A stretch of 64,000 nt of DNA from DASUPK01 sp963782345 (GTDB lineage Bacteria; Actinomycetota; Thermoleophilia; Solirubrobacterales; 70-9): the NCBI GenBank assembly GCA_963782345.1, contig CAWAJF010000004.1:62001-126000 (forward strand), given 5' to 3'. How positions within the stretch are numbered: the stretch's first letter is position 1; the number at the start of each line of letters is the position of its first letter. Below are positions 1 to 8,467 of the stretch, one piece after another. The translations under genes and the position numbers were made by a program. The notes beneath the pieces were generated by a model. That model made no database searches and was not told the origin of the DNA. It worked only from the letters and a program-made list of their open reading frames with translations.

Positions 1-1320
1 GTCGGCAAGCGTGCCCCGATCCTTGCCAAGCACGGCGTTGCCCTGGCGACGGGGCCCACTGACAACCGCAAGTCACCCTTGGGCGGCGCTGCGATCGATG
101 TCGCGGGCGAGACCGGAGCCCCGGACTCCGAGGAGCAGGCAAAGCTACAGAAGGCCGGATACCCGACGAACCAGAACACCGGCGTGAGCGGCCTGGAGCT
201 CGCCTTCAACGCCAGGCTCTCGGGCCAGCCGAGCGGCAAGCTCCTCGCCGTCAAGGAAGGGACGCCCCTGCCGGACGTTCCCGCGGGGACCGAGGGCCGC
301 GTCCTTGCGACCGCACACGGCACCCCCGGGCAGCCGGTGACAACCACCATCGACCCGCGTCTCCAGTCGACCACCGTCGCCGCGCTGGGTGGCCAGTCCG
401 GCGGCGTGGTCGTCCTCAACGCGCACAATGGCAACGTCCTGGCGCTGGCCGGCTCCGCCTACTCCTCGCCCCAGCCGCCGGGGTCTACCTTCAAGGTGAT
501 CACGACGACCGCAGCGCTCGAGGGCCACAACGTGAAGGTCACCGACACGTTCCCGCGCGTCACCTCGATCAATCCAGACCCGAATTCGGGCGCGCGTGTG
601 GTCCACAACGCCCACGACGAAGTCTGTGGCGGGACCTTCGTGGAGGCCTTCGCGGACTCGTGCAACAGCGTCTTTGCGCCGCTCGGCGTCAAGGTGGGCG
701 CGAATCGCCTCGTCGATACCGCGGAGCGCTACGGCTTCAATCAGACACCGAGCCTCTACAACGCTTCGGCGACGGCGGCCACCCAACCCAACAAGATGAG
801 CATCCCGAGCGCGGCCGAGCTCAGGGCCGAGCCCACGAACACCGACCTCTCGGTGACCGCATTCGGGCAGGGCAAGGTGCTCGCCACCCCCCTCGGCATG
901 GCCTCCGTCGCCCAGACCGTCGCCAACGGCGGCGTGCGGAGTCCGACCTCGATCGTCAAGGACCCCGGCCTGAAGAGCGCCGCCAAGGACGTCGAGGTGA
1001 CCTCAAGCTCGAACGCGCGCGTACTCAAGGGGCTGATGCGCGCGGTCGTCACTCAGGGCACCGGCACGCAGGCGGCGCTCCCCGGCATTCAGGTCGCCGG
1101 CAAAACCGGCACGGCGGAGCTCGGCCCCAAGCCCGGGCAGCCCACACCCCCGCCGGGACAGGAGGACACCGCAAAGCAGATCATCGACGGCTGGTTCATC
1201 GCCTTCGCCCCCGCCAACAAGCCGAAGCTCGCCATCGGCGTGATGCTGATCGACGCCTCGGGCGACGGCGGCACAACCGCCGCGCCGATCGCACGCGAGA
1301 TCCTGGGCTCGGCGCTCTAG
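1..1320 (+). CDS. Penicillin-binding protein, transpeptidase domain (5' end outside window)
   Basis: Peptidoglycan D,D-transpeptidase that cross-links stem peptides outside the membrane. The frame is open from base 1, so the N-terminus (anchor and probably an NTF2-like/dimerization region) lies upstream. The three active-site motifs are visible: STFK with the acylated Ser codon at 484-486, SCN with Ser at 658-660, and KTGT with Lys at 1102-1104. The text before them (KRAPILAKHG) resembles the class B PBP linker that precedes the catalytic domain. The C-terminus is short after KTG, with no PASTA repeats. Known family; which PBP (PBP2a-like or other) cannot be settled from this fragment. Confidence 0.9.
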   Translation, partial: VGKRAPILAKHGVALATGPTDNRKSPLGGAAIDVAGETGAPDSEEQAKLQKAGYPTNQNTGVSGLELAFNARLSGQPSGKLLAVKEGTPLPDVPAGTEGRVLATAHGTPGQPVTTTIDPRLQSTTVAALGGQSGGVVVLNAHNGNVLALAGSAYSSPQPPGSTFKVITTTAALEGHNVKVTDTFPRVTSINPDPNSGARVVHNAHDEVCGGTFVEAFADSCNSVFAPLGVKVGANRLVDTAERYGFNQTPSLYNASATAATQPNKMSIPSAAELRAEPTNTDLSVTAFGQGKVLATPLGMASVAQTVANGGVRSPTSIVKDPGLKSAAKDVEVTSSSNARVLKGLMRAVVTQGTGTQAALPGIQVAGKTGTAELGPKPGQPTPPPGQEDTAKQIIDGWFIAFAPANKPKLAIGVMLIDASGDGGTTAAPIAREILGSAL

Positions 1321-1354
1321 CGGCCACCAGGCCGCGATCTGATGGCGAAGCCGT

Positions 1355-1666
1355 CTACGGCATGCCAAATGCCACGCCCACCATCGCCATTCCACCGCCG
1401 ATCGCCGTCAGCACGCCGCCCGGGCCCTCGAGGGCCAGCCCGAGGGGCACGCCGATCAGGGCAAGGGCCGTGCCTCCCGCGATCAGCGCCCACCAGTTGA
1501 TGCCGGGGGCATCGGGCTGGGGGGCGGCAGGTGCGGTCAGGATTGTGCACAGGATCATCAGGACGACCCCGACCACTCCGCCGGCGACGCCGAGCAGCTG
1601 GATCAGCGCGAGCGCGGCCCCGATGGCGCCGATGACGAGGATGGCCTGAAGCTGGGTCTTCCTCAT
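1355..1666 (-). CDS. Small integral membrane protein, unknown function
   Basis: 103 residues starting MRKTQLQAILVIGAIGAALA. About four hydrophobic stretches (roughly residues 8-25, 28-47, 60-78 and 83-100) predict a small multi-span membrane protein with almost no loops. There is no recognised catalytic motif. It converges on the upstream PBP gene and is followed in the same direction by nothing coupled. Function unknown. Confidence 0.6.
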   Translation of the reverse strand: MRKTQLQAILVIGAIGAALALIQLLGVAGGVVGVVLMILCTILTAPAAPQPDAPGINWWALIAGGTALALIGVPLGLALEGPGGVLTAIGGGMAMVGVAFGMP

Positions 1667-1711
1667 GGCAACAGGGTCCCGCGTTGCGCACCAGGTGGGC
1701 GCGCTACCGCC

Positions 1712-2287
1712 CTAGATGTCAAGCGTGATGTCGCCCGTTTCGCCCTGGGAGTTGATCTCAAGCTTCAGCGGGCGGTTCTCGCTGACGCCCTCGTCGAGCA
1801 GGAAGAGGACGATCGCCCCCTGCGTGGGGCCGTTCGCCGCGGCCGTCCCCGGCGCCGGGATGTCGCCGCCAGGAGCGAGCATGGTGCCGAGCGGCGCCGC
1901 GAAGTCGGTATGGCTCGGAATCGACTGATAGTCGGAGCCGGTCGTGTCGACGACGCTCATGTCGGCGTTCGCCGGCACCCGGACCGCGTTGTCGCCGCCG
2001 TTGTGAATCGTCAGGAAGACCCCGAGGTAGGACTTGCCCGCCGGAGTCGGCAGCTGCTGGCCGGCCAGGTACTCCTTGTCGTCGGGCTGGGACGGATTGA
2101 GGAAGCGAGTCTCCTGGACGGTGTAGGTGAGGTCCCCGAGCTTGATCGGCACTCCCTCGTCCGCCTCCTTGCCGAGGTTGTTGCCGCAGCCGGCAACGCC
2201 GGTGACGGCGAGGGCGAGGAAGAGCACGAGTGCCAGGGCTCCCTTGTGGCCGGGGCGCATGAGGGCGCGCAGTCTATCCGCAGGCAT
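1712..2287 (-). CDS. Secreted lipoprotein, DUF4352-like
   Basis: About 191 residues. The N-terminus has basic residues, a hydrophobic run (ALALVLFLALAVTG) and a lipobox VAGC, so lipid anchoring at the outer face of the membrane is predicted. The body (LTYTVQETRFLNP..., YLGVFLTIHNGG) resembles the Ig-like DUF4352/telomeric-repeat-binding-factor-like fold found in many Gram-positive lipoproteins. I chose ATG at 2287 because a GGAG lies just upstream; a TTG at 2308 and an ATG at 2260 are alternatives. It follows the SRPBCC gene with a short gap. Function unknown. Confidence 0.7.
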   Translation of the reverse strand: MPADRLRALMRPGHKGALALVLFLALAVTGVAGCGNNLGKEADEGVPIKLGDLTYTVQETRFLNPSQPDDKEYLAGQQLPTPAGKSYLGVFLTIHNGGDNAVRVPANADMSVVDTTGSDYQSIPSHTDFAAPLGTMLAPGGDIPAPGTAAANGPTQGAIVLFLLDEGVSENRPLKLEINSQGETGDITLDI

Positions 2288-2311
2288 CCCGGCTCCGCTC
2301 CGCAACAACGA

Positions 2312-2815
2312 TCAGGAGACGGCCGTTGGCAGCCGATCGGCACCGGCGACCTCAGTGCGAGGCGCAGTCGCGCCGGACTCGATCAGCTCCCGCATGCGCT
2401 TCAGCGCCTTGCTCCAGCGCCGCTTCCACCACCCCGAGCGGCCGAGCCCCCTCACCCGATCGGACGCGGTCGGCGGAGAGGTCCAGAAGGTCAGCCTGAC
2501 GGTGGTCGTGGGGCCCTCCTCCAGCTCCCAGACGGTCCGGATCGGGATGTGATCCAGGCGCCCGCCCCGGCCGTGCTCGACGACGCGGAAGGGCCTCTCG
2601 GTCTCGGCGATCACCGTCTCCATGTAGCGCACACCCGCGGGAGCGTCGACGCGAAAGCGCGCTCCGGCCCCCAGCCCCTGCGCCGGAATGCGCTCGAGCC
2701 GGTAACCGCTCGCGAAGTGGTCCGTCCAGCTCTGCCGAATCCCGAGATCGCAGATGAAGTCGAAGACCCGCTCGCGCGGGGCGTCGATCGAGGTGGTGAG
2801 CGAAATCGGCCCCAC
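2312..2815 (-). CDS. SRPBCC (polyketide cyclase/START-like) family protein
   Basis: 167 residues, GTG start. The opening (ISLTTSIDAPRERVFDFICDL) is the usual first strand and helix of the SRPBCC hydrophobic-cavity fold, and the WELEEGPTTTVRLTF strand pattern near residue 95 agrees. Such proteins bind small hydrophobic ligands or act as cyclases. The basic C-terminal extension (GWWKRRWSKALKRMRELI) may form an amphipathic helix. Ligand unknown. It lies just upstream of the lipoprotein gene on the same strand. Confidence 0.75.
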   Translation of the reverse strand: MGPISLTTSIDAPRERVFDFICDLGIRQSWTDHFASGYRLERIPAQGLGAGARFRVDAPAGVRYMETVIAETERPFRVVEHGRGGRLDHIPIRTVWELEEGPTTTVRLTFWTSPPTASDRVRGLGRSGWWKRRWSKALKRMRELIESGATAPRTEVAGADRLPTAVS

Positions 2816-2955
2816 GGCCGCGCGATTCTAGTCGGGTGCCCGGGAGCGCGCCGTCGTTCCGTCCAGCGATCCCTGGAAATACTGGACTTTCCGTACCACT
2901 CGCGAAAAATGACTAGCCATTCCGCAGTACCAGCAGTAAGATCGCCGCACCCCCG

Positions 2956-3516
2956 ATGTCGCTTATTGGACAGAGTCAGGACGATGTCCACCACGCAGGC
3001 GAGCCCGCCGGCGGAGTCGGCTCCTTTGTCTGTCAGGGGTGTTCCTTTCCGGTCTCATTCGAGCCCACCGAGGCCATTCCGAGTTGCCCCAATTGCGGCG
3101 GCACCGACTTTCGCCGCTCATCTATGTTCGAACAGCCCACGCTCAGAAACATCGCCATCACCCGTCCGGCCGCGAAGCCGGAGGACTGGCTCGCCGGCGT
3201 GCGGGAGTCGATCTCCGAGCCGGGCAAGTACCTGGCGATGTTCGCCGACGGCCGCACTCGCGTGATCGAGCTCTCGGACGGCTGGTCCCGAATCGGCCGG
3301 AGCCGCTCCGCGGACATCCGGCTCGATGACCCGACCGTCTCACGCCGGCACGCTGTCGTCGTCCAGACGCCCGAGGGCGAGCTTCGCGTGCTCGACGACC
3401 GCTCGATGAACGGCATCTGCGTGAACGGGGAGCCGGTGGACTGGAGCCCGCTCGCCGATGGCGACGAGCTGCAGGTCGGCCGCTACACGCTGAGCGTCAT
3501 CGAGAGCACCGGTTGA
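2956..3516 (+). CDS. Zinc-ribbon plus FHA domain protein
   Basis: 186 residues. The N-terminus carries two CxxC pairs (CQGC near residue 28 and CPNC near 45), a predicted zinc ribbon. The C-terminal half is a forkhead-associated domain with the signature GRSRSADIRLDDPTVSRRH, followed by LDDRSMNGICVNGEPV. FHA domains bind phosphothreonine, usually on substrates of Ser/Thr kinases. No kinase is in the window, so the partner is unknown. The gene is divergent from the SRPBCC gene and converges on the STAS gene. Confidence 0.85.
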   Translation: MSLIGQSQDDVHHAGEPAGGVGSFVCQGCSFPVSFEPTEAIPSCPNCGGTDFRRSSMFEQPTLRNIAITRPAAKPEDWLAGVRESISEPGKYLAMFADGRTRVIELSDGWSRIGRSRSADIRLDDPTVSRRHAVVVQTPEGELRVLDDRSMNGICVNGEPVDWSPLADGDELQVGRYTLSVIESTG

Positions 3517-3526
3517 TCCGGTCGCG

Positions 3527-3886
3527 CTAGGCAGACCCGACAGCCTCTAGCGCCTGCCCCAGCTCCGGGTCGATCGGCACGGAGTCCTGGATGGAGACCG
3601 CGGCGAGCACCTCGCTGACGAAAGACTCCGGCCGGGCCACCAGGCGGAGGTCCTGGCGCCGGTTCTTCATCCGGGCGGCGGCGTCGAAGATCAGGCTGAT
3701 TCCGGAGCTGTCGATGTAGCTCGTCTCGGTCAGATCCAGGACGAGCGCACGCGACTCGTTCGTGACGCCGTCGAGGAGCTGACCGGTCAGCTCGGCGACG
3801 TTTGAGGCGTCGACCTCGCCCGATACGCGCGCCAGCTTGACGTCCCCGTTGGTGTCGAACGAGAGCCTCGCGAGCTCGGGCGTCAT
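3527..3886 (-). CDS. STAS-domain anti-sigma factor antagonist
   Basis: 119 residues with the STAS core. The phosphoacceptor region reads LVLDLTETSYIDSSGISLIF, with the conserved DSSG where SpoIIAA-type antagonists are phosphorylated on Ser. It acts in cytoplasmic partner switching: the unphosphorylated form captures an anti-sigma kinase. Its start overlaps the stop of the upstream phosphatase/kinase gene by 4 nt (ATGA), so the pair is translationally coupled and very likely functions together. Confidence 0.88.
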   Translation of the reverse strand: MTPELARLSFDTNGDVKLARVSGEVDASNVAELTGQLLDGVTNESRALVLDLTETSYIDSSGISLIFDAAARMKNRRQDLRLVARPESFVSEVLAAVSIQDSVPIDPELGQALEAVGSA

Positions 3887-5523
3887 CGCCCGCCCCCGAT
3901 CCGGCGGCGCAGCTCCACGGTAGTCCCCTGATCACCCGTCTCGATCGCGACATCATCCATGAACTCCTTCATCACCGGGATCCCGCGACCGCGGTTCTCG
4001 CTCCTGGATTCCCTCCACCCGCCATGATCTCGGATGGTCACGACCGCGTCGCCGCCGGACAGATCCGCGCGGAGGTCGATGGTCGCGTCGCCCGGGCCAT
4101 AGGCGTGCTCGACCGAGTTCGCGCAGGCCTCGGTAACCGCGATCGCGAAGGCGGCGCAATCGTCGTCGGTGCCGCCCTTCGCTGTGACCCAGCGCCTGAT
4201 GACATGGCGGACCGTCGCCAGCTGCTCCGCCTCGGCGGGTACCTCCACCTCGAGCGTGTCATCGAGGCCGACCGCCCGCACGGCGAGCACGGCGATGTCG
4301 TCCGGGATGTCGATGCCGTCGGTGAGCTCCTCGATGACCGTTCGGCACATCATCTCCGGCTCGTCCGGCGCCACGTTTGCGGCCTCCGCGAGAGCGGCTT
4401 CCCCCTGCGAGAGCGTCCGTCCCCGGCGCTCGATCAGCCCGTCCGTGTAGAAGAGCAAGGTCTCGGCCGGGCCCAGGGTCACCCGCTGCTGGTCGTACTC
4501 ACCCACCGCCCCTGCGCCCAGGGGGGGCCCTCCCGCGTCGGAGAGAAAGGTCGTGGATCCGTCGGCTCCGACCAGCAGCGGGTAGGGATGGCCGGCCCGG
4601 GCGAAGTCCACGACCCAGGTGTCAAGGTTGAGCGTGGCGTAGATCACCGTCGCCATCCGCGAATGCTCCTGGTCCGCGAAGCGCGAGACCTTCGCGAGCA
4701 GCTCGGCCGGGCTGTCGATCACCAGCGCGTATGCGCGGACGGCGCTGCGGAGCTGCCCCATATAGGTGGCGGCGGCCATCCCGTGGCCGGCCACGTCGCC
4801 GATCGTCAGGCCGAGGCGGCGATGATCGAGCTGGATCACGTCGTACCAGTCCCCGCCGATCGCCGTCTCCTCCGCGGCCGGCAGGTACCACGCCGCCATG
4901 CTCAGGCCGGGCAGGCGGGGCAGGCTGCGCGGCAGGAGGCTGCGCTGCAGCGTCTGCGCGATCTGGCCTTGAACCGCGAGCCGGGAGCGCTCTATCGACA
5001 GGGCGACACGGTCCGCGACGAGCTGCAGAAGCTGGACGTCGCCCTCGGAGAACTCGCGTTGCGTCAGCATCCCGACGTGCAGCACGCCGATCACGGTGCC
5101 CTCGACGATCAGCGGAACCCCGAGCAACGAGCGGACCTGCTTCTCACGCATCAAGGGGTTGACAACGGTGATGGGCGAGTTGTCCAGGTCCGAGATGAGC
5201 ACCGGCTTGCGGGTCGCAGCGACACGGCCGGCGAATCCCCGGCCGACGGGCAGGCGAAATTCCCTCTCGACCTCCTCCTCGAGGCCCTTTGCCGCCCGGG
5301 CCGCGAGTGTCCGCCCGTCGTCCTCGACCAGGAGCACGGCCGCGGTGTCCGCTTGCAGGATGTCTGTGATCCGCTGCAGCAGCTCCGTGAGCAGATCGTC
5401 GAGGTCGAGGAAGGCCAGCGCCGCCTCGGTGAGCTTCTGGACGTCCTCGAGCCGGGCGGCGGCCTCCCTGGCCGTGTCGGGCTCGGTGGCGATCTCCTCC
5501 TGGTCAGTTGGCTCTGGCGTCAT
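3883..5523 (-). CDS. GAF - SpoIIE (PP2C) phosphatase - HATPase_c partner-switching regulator
   Basis: 546 residues in three parts. An N-terminal GAF sensor (about 30-190, with GRGFAGRVAATRKPVLI) is followed by a PPM/SpoIIE phosphatase (about 200-400, with metal-binding IGGDWYDVI and IGDVAGHG). The C-terminus is a HATPase_c anti-sigma kinase-like domain (about 410-545, with ITEACANSVEHAY and the G-box RGRGIPVMKEF). One protein thus combines dephosphorylation of a STAS antagonist with a kinase/anti-sigma module under GAF control. The downstream STAS gene is coupled. The input signal and target sigma factor are not in the window. Confidence 0.9.
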   Translation of the reverse strand: MTPEPTDQEEIATEPDTAREAAARLEDVQKLTEAALAFLDLDDLLTELLQRITDILQADTAAVLLVEDDGRTLAARAAKGLEEEVEREFRLPVGRGFAGRVAATRKPVLISDLDNSPITVVNPLMREKQVRSLLGVPLIVEGTVIGVLHVGMLTQREFSEGDVQLLQLVADRVALSIERSRLAVQGQIAQTLQRSLLPRSLPRLPGLSMAAWYLPAAEETAIGGDWYDVIQLDHRRLGLTIGDVAGHGMAAATYMGQLRSAVRAYALVIDSPAELLAKVSRFADQEHSRMATVIYATLNLDTWVVDFARAGHPYPLLVGADGSTTFLSDAGGPPLGAGAVGEYDQQRVTLGPAETLLFYTDGLIERRGRTLSQGEAALAEAANVAPDEPEMMCRTVIEELTDGIDIPDDIAVLAVRAVGLDDTLEVEVPAEAEQLATVRHVIRRWVTAKGGTDDDCAAFAIAVTEACANSVEHAYGPGDATIDLRADLSGGDAVVTIRDHGGWRESRSENRGRGIPVMKEFMDDVAIETGDQGTTVELRRRIGGGR

Positions 5524-5582
5524 CGGCCCCGCGATGGAGCCTAGGTTCGCAGGTGTCGCGCAGGGAGGCTGAACTCGCCGGG

Positions 5583-6572
5583 TCAGGCGGTAGGCGTGGA
5601 GACGCCGAGCAAACCGCTGCGGCGGCCGACGAGCTTCGGCTCGACCGGTCCCGCGATCTCGACGCTGCCGTCGTCGTGAACGAGCATCCCGCCGAGCTCC
5701 GAAATCAGCTCACGGCCGAAGTCAGGCCCGCTGAGCAGCGCGGCCTTCGAGATGGTCTCCGCCTCGAGCGCGGTCCGCCCGAGGGCGGTGACGCCGACCA
5801 GCCCGGTCCAGGCGGATTGCCCGGTGCTCGGGTCGAGAAGGTGATGAGCAAACGAGCCGTCCTCGCGGCGCCAGAGCCGGATGTCGAGACCGGAGGTCGC
5901 AATACCCCCCTCGGAGATCTCGAAGATCGCCGCGGGCTCGTCGTCGATGGGGTGGCGGGCGTGAACCGCGAACGGATCGAGCTTCGCGCCGAACCCACCG
6001 ACGCGAACGTCTCCGCCGCAGTCGACGACGAAGCGCGAGTAGCCACGGAGCCGCTCGGCGACGAGGTCCGCGGCCAGCCCCTTGCCGCTGCCGCCGGTGT
6101 CGAAGATCACACCGGGCGGCCGACGCACGGTCCCGGCGAGATCGTCTACGGCGATCGAGCGCCATTCGGCCTCCGCCCTGGGACGGGCGCCCCGCCGGAC
6201 CGGAGCGGCCGCGAGGGCGTCCGCGAGCGGCTCGGGCGCCACCCCGGCGCGGGATTTCCGGTACCCGGCTGAGACGATCGCTCCGCCCAGCGTCGGATCG
6301 ACCAGCCCGCCGCTTCGTTCCGCCGCCCAGACCCCGGCTCGAATGGCCTGGCGCAACAGCGGGGAGGCCGGCACGGCTTCGCGCGGGTCGTTATTGAGGG
6401 AGCTCAGCTCGCTGTCGGGCTTGAACCGGGAAAGGGCGCGGTCGTAGAGCTCGATGAATCGCCGCTCCCGCTCGGCAGCCGCCGCCGCGGGCGGAGATCC
6501 CGGCAGTGGATCCCCGATCAGCAACCGGACCTCGCATCCCATCGAGTCGAAGGTGAGGTCGTAGTAGCTCAT
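5583..6572 (-). CDS. apbE: FAD:protein FMN transferase (ApbE family)
   Basis: 329 residues. ApbE enzymes move FMN from FAD onto a Thr/Ser of an exported or membrane redox protein. Visible landmarks are the opening FDSMGCEVRLLIGD, the flavin-binding DTGGSGKGLAADLV followed by VDCGGDVRVGG, and the late motif HHLLDPSTGQSAWTG with ALEAETISKAALLSG. There is no lipobox, so it is probably cytoplasmic or membrane associated. It is the last gene of the nine-gene minus-strand operon. Its ATG overlaps the stop of the preceding small membrane protein by 4 nt. No classical FMN_bind-domain substrate is encoded nearby, so the acceptor is an open question. Confidence 0.92.
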   Translation of the reverse strand: MSYYDLTFDSMGCEVRLLIGDPLPGSPPAAAAAERERRFIELYDRALSRFKPDSELSSLNNDPREAVPASPLLRQAIRAGVWAAERSGGLVDPTLGGAIVSAGYRKSRAGVAPEPLADALAAAPVRRGARPRAEAEWRSIAVDDLAGTVRRPPGVIFDTGGSGKGLAADLVAERLRGYSRFVVDCGGDVRVGGFGAKLDPFAVHARHPIDDEPAAIFEISEGGIATSGLDIRLWRREDGSFAHHLLDPSTGQSAWTGLVGVTALGRTALEAETISKAALLSGPDFGRELISELGGMLVHDDGSVEIAGPVEPKLVGRRSGLLGVSTPTA

Positions 6573-6913
6573 GAGGTCGAGCTCGTCACGGGTGCGGGGG
6601 CGCTCACCGAGGTTCCTGAGCTGGAGCTGACCTGGGAGGTCTGGGGCGTTCCCGCCTGCACGATCCGGGTGATGATGATCTTGCGCCGGGGCCGCGCCTT
6701 CGCCCGGGCGGGCGCCGCGGCCGATGCCTTCAGGGCCGGATCACGACCCGACTGCAGTTGCAGAGCAAGAAACTCGAAGGTCACGCCGAAGCAGGCCAGC
6801 GTAACCAGGACGGTCGGTAGAAATGCCGGCCGCCGCCGGGGAGGGCCAGCGGCGGCCGCCCCGCTCCCCCTGCGAGCGGCTTTCTGGTCGGTCGTCCGCC
6901 TTTGGTCAGTCAT
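6569..6913 (-). CDS. Small single-span membrane protein ending in APVTSSTS (module copy 1, partner B)
   Basis: 114 residues from ATG at 6913 (MTDQRRTTDQ). A basic N-terminus (GPPRRRPAF) precedes one membrane span (LPTVLVTLACFGVTFEFLAL). Then comes a basic segment (KARPRRKIIITRIVQ) and a Ser/Thr-rich tail ending SAPAPVTSSTS. The last residues match the product of 9169-9408 almost exactly. The start lies inside an 8-nt overlap (ATGACTGA) with the upstream 49-aa gene, and its stop overlaps the apbE start. Function unknown; context suggests an accessory subunit or anchor for the flavin/ferredoxin electron-transfer system. Confidence 0.65.
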   Translation of the reverse strand: MTDQRRTTDQKAARRGSGAAAAGPPRRRPAFLPTVLVTLACFGVTFEFLALQLQSGRDPALKASAAAPARAKARPRRKIIITRIVQAGTPQTSQVSSSSGTSVSAPAPVTSSTS

Positions 6914-7055
6914 CCTGCCCTCCCGCATCGCCGTGGTCCGCCAAGGTGCTGACCGGCTGGTCAGGCGCCCGGGTGGAGCTGAGCGCGTAGCCGCCCAGCC
7001 CACCCAGGCCGAGGACGGTCGTGAACGCGGCGATCCTCATCCTGAGGTCGCTCAC
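6906..7055 (-). CDS. 49-residue membrane peptide with LGLGGLGGYA motif (module copy 1, partner A)
   Basis: Short gene with GTG at 7055 (overlapping the ferredoxin stop as GTGA) and an alternative ATG at 7040. The product is VSDLRMRIAAFTTVLGLGGL... with one glycine-rich span, then a polar tail ending GGQDD. The motif LGLGGLGGYA recurs in the products of 9750-10190 (LGLGGLGGYA) and 9401-9649 (LALGGLGGVA), so these are paralogs. It overlaps the next gene by 8 nt in the same way the 82-aa gene overlaps its partner. Function unknown; I support it by synteny, coupling and paralogy. Confidence 0.6.
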   Translation of the reverse strand: MSDLRMRIAAFTTVLGLGGLGGYALSSTRAPDQPVSTLADHGDAGGQDD

Positions 7056-7258
7056 GGGTAGACCACCTCGCCGGTCTCGGAATCGACGACCTCGATGGCC
7101 AGCGCGGGGCAGGCCTTCGCGGCCTTGAGGATCTTCTTGTCCGAGCCGCTGCCGATCACCTCGGCGACGTCACCCAGCTCGAAGACCTCGGGTGCGATGT
7201 CGACGCAGTCGCCGTGAGCGCTGCAGGCGCTGCTGTCGATCGTGGGGATGTAGCTCAT
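7052..7258 (-). CDS. Small ferredoxin, P450-type [3Fe-4S] (or His-ligated [4Fe-4S])
   Basis: 68 residues. The ligand pattern is C12-SAHGD-C18 with a later ACPALAI. The middle Cys of a normal CxxCxxC is replaced by His, as in actinobacterial P450/oxygenase ferredoxins that hold a [3Fe-4S] cluster. It is cytoplasmic and acidic. It overlaps the upstream FAD-dependent ferredoxin reductase by 4 nt, so the pair forms an NAD(P)H-to-ferredoxin chain. No P450 or oxygenase is nearby; the likely acceptor is the membrane protein at 8468-9172 (inference). Confidence 0.88.
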   Translation of the reverse strand: MSYIPTIDSSACSAHGDCVDIAPEVFELGDVAEVIGSGSDKKILKAAKACPALAIEVVDSETGEVVYP

Positions 7259-8442
7259 CGTTGCTCCTTTCCATTTGACGGTTCCTCATAAGTCCGTTCG
7301 ATCTCCTTGCGCAGGCGGGCGAAGGCCCTCGGCCTCTCGACCACGAGGGCACCGACGGGACGGTCCTCTCGCGTGTAGATGACGGCGAAGTCCCGGTCCT
7401 CGAGCCTGCCCTCGATCCGCGAGGCGTCGGAGCCCTCGGCATGGCCTACGTACTGGATCCGGAGCCCGTACTGGTCGCTCCAGAAGCTCGGCAGCGGGTG
7501 GGGATCCGTTTGATCGCCCGTGATCGCCCTCGCCACGGCCATCCCCTGGCGCGCGGCCGCGTCCCAATGCTCGGTTCGGCGGTGCTCGCCGTGACGGTGG
7601 TCGAAGCTGCGTGCGACGTCGCCGGCGGCCCAGACGCCAGGCACGGACGTCCGTCCCGCTTGATCAGTGAGCACGCCGTCGGTCTCCAGCCCGCTGCCGG
7701 CCAGCCACGCGGCGGCGGGTGCGACGCCGATGCCGACGACGACCGCGTCGCATTCCAGAGGCTCGCCCTTGTCGAGCGCCAGCTCCTCGACGGCTCCGTT
7801 TCCGCGGGCGCCCTCGAGCTTCGTGCCGAGCCGTACCTCGACGCCCTCCTCGTCGTGCATCTTCATCAGCCAGAGGCCCACCTCCTCGCCGAGGATGCCC
7901 GTGAGAGGGGCGGGCAGCGCCTCGACGATCGTGACCTCGGCGCCGGCGGCGCGCGCGGTGGAGGCGACCTCCTGGCCGATGAAGCCAGCGCCGACGACCG
8001 CCAGGCGGGCGCCCTCGCGAAGCTCTTCGCGCAGGCGCCGCGCATCGGCGAGCGTGCGCAGGTAATGGACGTTCGTGTAGCCCTCGAGCGGAGGAAGCCT
8101 GCGGGCACCCGCACCGGTCGCGACGACGAGGTCCTCGTAGAAGAGCTCGCTGCCATCATCGAGCTCGACCCGGTGGCGCTTCGCGTCGAGCCCCGCGGCC
8201 TGGAGGCCGACGATCAGCTCGACCTCGTTGTCCTCGTACCAGCTCGGGGGCCGGAAGGCGACAGCGTCGTCGGAGAGCTCGCCTGCCAGATGGTCCTTCG
8301 AAAGCGGCGGGCGGTCGTAGGGCCGCTCGGCCTCGCCGCAGACCATCCGGATGCGGCCCTCGTAGCCCCGCCGGCGCAGGGTCTCGGCACAGCGCTGGGA
8401 GGCAAGCCCTCCCCCGACGATCACGACTCCTTTGTCCTTCAT
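7255..8442 (-). CDS. FAD-dependent NAD(P)H:ferredoxin oxidoreductase
   Basis: 395 residues of the Pyr_redox_2 / rhodocoxin-reductase type. The FAD dinucleotide site is VVIVGGGLASQRCAETLR at the N-terminus, followed by RPYDRPPLSKDHL typical of this subfamily. A second Rossmann motif for NAD(P)H (LAVVGAGFIGQEVAS) lies near residue 145, and the FAD-ribityl motif (VPGVWAAGDVA) near 270. It overlaps the ferredoxin gene downstream and follows the ferric-reductase-like gene by 25 nt. It should reduce the adjacent ferredoxin. Confidence 0.92.
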   Translation of the reverse strand: MKDKGVVIVGGGLASQRCAETLRRRGYEGRIRMVCGEAERPYDRPPLSKDHLAGELSDDAVAFRPPSWYEDNEVELIVGLQAAGLDAKRHRVELDDGSELFYEDLVVATGAGARRLPPLEGYTNVHYLRTLADARRLREELREGARLAVVGAGFIGQEVASTARAAGAEVTIVEALPAPLTGILGEEVGLWLMKMHDEEGVEVRLGTKLEGARGNGAVEELALDKGEPLECDAVVVGIGVAPAAAWLAGSGLETDGVLTDQAGRTSVPGVWAAGDVARSFDHRHGEHRRTEHWDAAARQGMAVARAITGDQTDPHPLPSFWSDQYGLRIQYVGHAEGSDASRIEGRLEDRDFAVIYTREDRPVGALVVERPRAFARLRKEIERTYEEPSNGKEQR

Positions 8443-8467
8443 CTCGATTCCTTTCGTCTTGGGGGGG